From: Shumkonia mesophila
GTDB lineage: Bacteria > Pseudomonadota > Alphaproteobacteria > Rhodospirillales > Shumkoniaceae
NCBI RefSeq assembly: GCF_026163695.1
Contig: NZ_JAOTID010000009.1
Span: 62,001 to 126,000, forward strand
Length of the DNA stretch: 64,000 nt
Reading direction: 5' to 3'
The position numbers and the translations under genes are program-made. The first letter of the stretch is position 1, and each line of letters opens with the position of its first letter. Under the pieces are notes generated by a model, which was not told the origin of the DNA, searched no databases, and saw only the letters and a program-made list of their open reading frames with translations. This document shows positions 62,193 through 64,000 of the stretch, piece by piece.

Positions 62193-63352
62193 GGCCGCTC
62201 CTCCGACCGGCCACGGGCCGGCGCCAGGCGGCGCCAGCGCCAGCCGCCGCCGGTTCCGCCGAGCCTGAAGGCCGGCACGGTGCCGACGATGCCCCTGGGC
62301 AGGAACAGCGTCACCGCCACGAACAGGCCGCCCAGGGCGAACAGCCAGATTTCGGGAATGGCGCCGGTCAGGAACGTCTTGGCGAAGTTGACGAGGATCG
62401 CTCCCAGGATGGCCCCGTGCAGCGAACCCCGGCCGCCCACCGCCACCCAGATGATGATCTCGATGGAATTGGCCGGCGCGAACTCGCCGGGATTGATGAT
62501 GCCGACCTGCGGCACGTAAAGCGCCCCGGCGACACCGGCCAGCATGGCCGAGACCACGAACACGAACAGCTTGTAGGTTTCCACCCGATAGCCGAGGAAG
62601 CGCACGCGCCCCTCGGCGTCGCGCACCGCCCGCAGCACCCGGCCGAGCCTTGAGGCGACGATGACGCGGCAGAGCGCGTAAGCCCCCGCCACCGCCAGCG
62701 CGCTGGCCGCGAACAGCGCCGCCCGCGTGCCGCCGGCCTGCAGGTTGAAGCCCAGGATGTCCTTGAAATCGGTGAGGCCGTTGTTGCCGCCGAAGCCCAT
62801 GTCGTTGCGAAAGAAGGCGAGCATCAAGGCAAACGTCATCGCCTGGGTGATGATCGAGAGATAGACCCCGGTCACCCGCGAGCGGAAGGCAAACCAGCCG
62901 AAGACGAGGGCCAGCACGCCGGGCACCAGGACGACCATGAGGAGCGCGAACGGGAAGGCGTCGAAGCCCGCCCAGTACCAGGGCAGTTCCTTCCAGTTGA
63001 GGAAGACCATAAAATCGGGCAGTTCCGCGTTGCCGTAGACGCCGCGGGCGCCGATCTGGCGCATCAGGTACATGCCCATGGCGTAACCGCCCAGGGCGAA
63101 GAAGGCGCCGTGCCCGAGGCTGAGAATGCCGGCGAACCCCCAGATGAGGTCGACGCTCAAGGCCAGGAGGGCGAAGGCCAGGTACTTGCCGAGCAGGGCG
63201 ACCACGTAGGGAGGCACATGCAGCGGGCTGCCCGCCGGAACCATCAGGTTGAGTACGGGCACCGCCACCGCCGCCGCCACCAGCAGCCCGACGACGATGC
63301 GCCCGGCGGCATCGCCGAGGACGGCCGAAACGAAGGGGCCGGAGCGGCGCAT
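62189..63352 (-). CDS. urtC: Urea ABC transporter permease UrtC
   Basis: Inner-membrane permease of 387 residues with about ten membrane segments. Typical segments are LLGKYLAFALLALSVDLIWGFAG, SLGHGAFFALGGYAMGMYLMRQIG, NNGLTDFKDILGF, and SIEIIIWVAVGGRGSLHGAILGA. It starts three bases after urtB. Confidence 0.95.
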
Positions 63353-63355
63353 CGA

Positions 63356-64000
63356 TCAGGCCTCCACCGCGCGGCCCTTGGGCGCGAACAGGCCGCGCGG
63401 CCGCTTCTGGATGAAGAGGATGATGGCGACGAGCACGAAGATCTTGCCGAGCACGGCGCCGGCATAGGGCTCCAGGAACTTGTTGACGATGCCAAGGGTG
63501 AAGGCGCCGACCAGCGTTCCCCACAGGTTGCCGACGCCGCCGAACACCACGACCATGAAGGAATCGATGATGTAGGCTTGGCCCAGGTTGGGGCTGACGT
63601 TGTCGATCTGGCTTAGGGCCACTCCGGCGACGCCGGCGATGCCGGAACCCAGCCCGAAGGTCAGCGCGTCGACCCGCCCGGTGCGGATGCCCATGGCGCC
63701 GGCCATGCGCCGGTTCTGGGTGACGGCGCGCATGGACAGGCCGAGCGACGTCCTGCGCAGGACCAGCGCGATGGCGCCGATGACCAGCAGGCTGAAGACG
63801 ATGATGGCGATGCGATTGTAGGTGAGCACCAAGCCGCTCGCCGTCTCGTAGGCGCCGCTCATCCACGACGGGCTGCCGACCTCGCGGTTGGTCGGGCCGA
63901 AAACGCTGCGCACCAGCTGTTGCAGGACGAGACTGATGCCCCAGGTGGCCAGCAGGGTTTCGAGCGGCCGGCCGTAGAGGAAGCGGATGACGCCGCGCTC
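63356..64000 (-). CDS. urtB: Urea ABC transporter permease UrtB, C-terminal part
   Basis: The C-terminal 214 residues of a permease whose N-terminus lies beyond the right edge; the frame is open to base 64000. UrtB-specific text includes FLYGRPLETLLATWGISL at the edge, VTQNRRMAGAMGIRTGRVDALTFGLG, and SQIDNVSPNLGQAYIIDSFM. The binding protein gene urtA, normally upstream of urtB, should be outside the window. Confidence 0.95.
   Translation of the reverse strand, partial: ERGVIRFLYGRPLETLLATWGISLVLQQLVRSVFGPTNREVGSPSWMSGAYETASGLVLTYNRIAIIVFSLLVIGAIALVLRRTSLGLSMRAVTQNRRMAGAMGIRTGRVDALTFGLGSGIAGVAGVALSQIDNVSPNLGQAYIIDSFMVVVFGGVGNLWGTLVGAFTLGIVNKFLEPYAGAVLGKIFVLVAIILFIQKRPRGLFAPKGRAVEA

Overview
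The window is 64 kb of high-G+C DNA with dense, mostly minus-strand operons. Gene content suggests a free-living, motile alphaproteobacterium, probably a Rhodospirillales-type relative: chemoreceptors with Cache sensors, a Ugp-type glycerol-3-phosphate importer, aerobic GlpD, a urease/Urt urea module, and many c-di-GMP and phosphorelay proteins. Taxonomy is inferred from gene families only. No rRNA, tRNA, insertion sequence, prophage or CRISPR array was seen.

Layout. (1) 1-5395: xylose catabolism. xylA-xylF-xylH-xylG run leftwards from a divergent LacI-family regulator; the intergenic region carries repeated AAAATGATG operator half-sites. (2) 5465-7159: hydroxypyruvate isomerase and tartronate semialdehyde reductase. 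(3) 7398-10771: a cobalamin riboswitch ahead of a BtuB-like outer membrane receptor and a TonB protein, then an RraA-like aldolase (10777-11460). (4) 11544-17983: three methyl-accepting chemotaxis proteins plus one secreted PDC/Cache-domain protein. (5) 18191-30735: glycerol and glycerophosphodiester metabolism: ugpBAEC, glpK, glpR, a three-gene FAD/Fe-S dehydrogenase set (DUF1667, NAD(P)/FAD oxidoreductase, GlpA-like), glpD and ugpQ.

(6) 30965-41828: a signalling island. An RpfC-like hybrid kinase faces an RpfF-like DSF (diffusible signal factor) synthase with both catalytic glutamates. Beside them lies a REC-PAS-PAS-GGDEF-EAL regulator instead of the usual REC-HD-GYP RpfG. A REC-PAS histidine kinase and a Cache-PAS-GAF-like-GGDEF diguanylate cyclase follow. 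This is the most interesting part of the window: a complete-looking fatty-acid quorum-sensing locus wired to c-di-GMP. (7) 42109-46148: a flavin prenyltransferase and a TctD/TctE-like two-component pair translationally coupled to a periplasmic binding protein.

(8) 46161-53242: a livKHMGF branched-chain/amide ABC transporter in one operon with an arylformamidase-like hydrolase and an MmgE/PrpD protein. (9) 53369-64000: nitrogen acquisition from urea. ureDABCEFG runs leftwards; a divergent TTG-start sodium:solute symporter with a 46-residue membrane partner runs rightwards; urtBCDE (urtB cut by the window edge) follows on the minus strand. Two copies of a TTTCCG-N5-CGGAAA dyad sit between the urease operon and the symporter.
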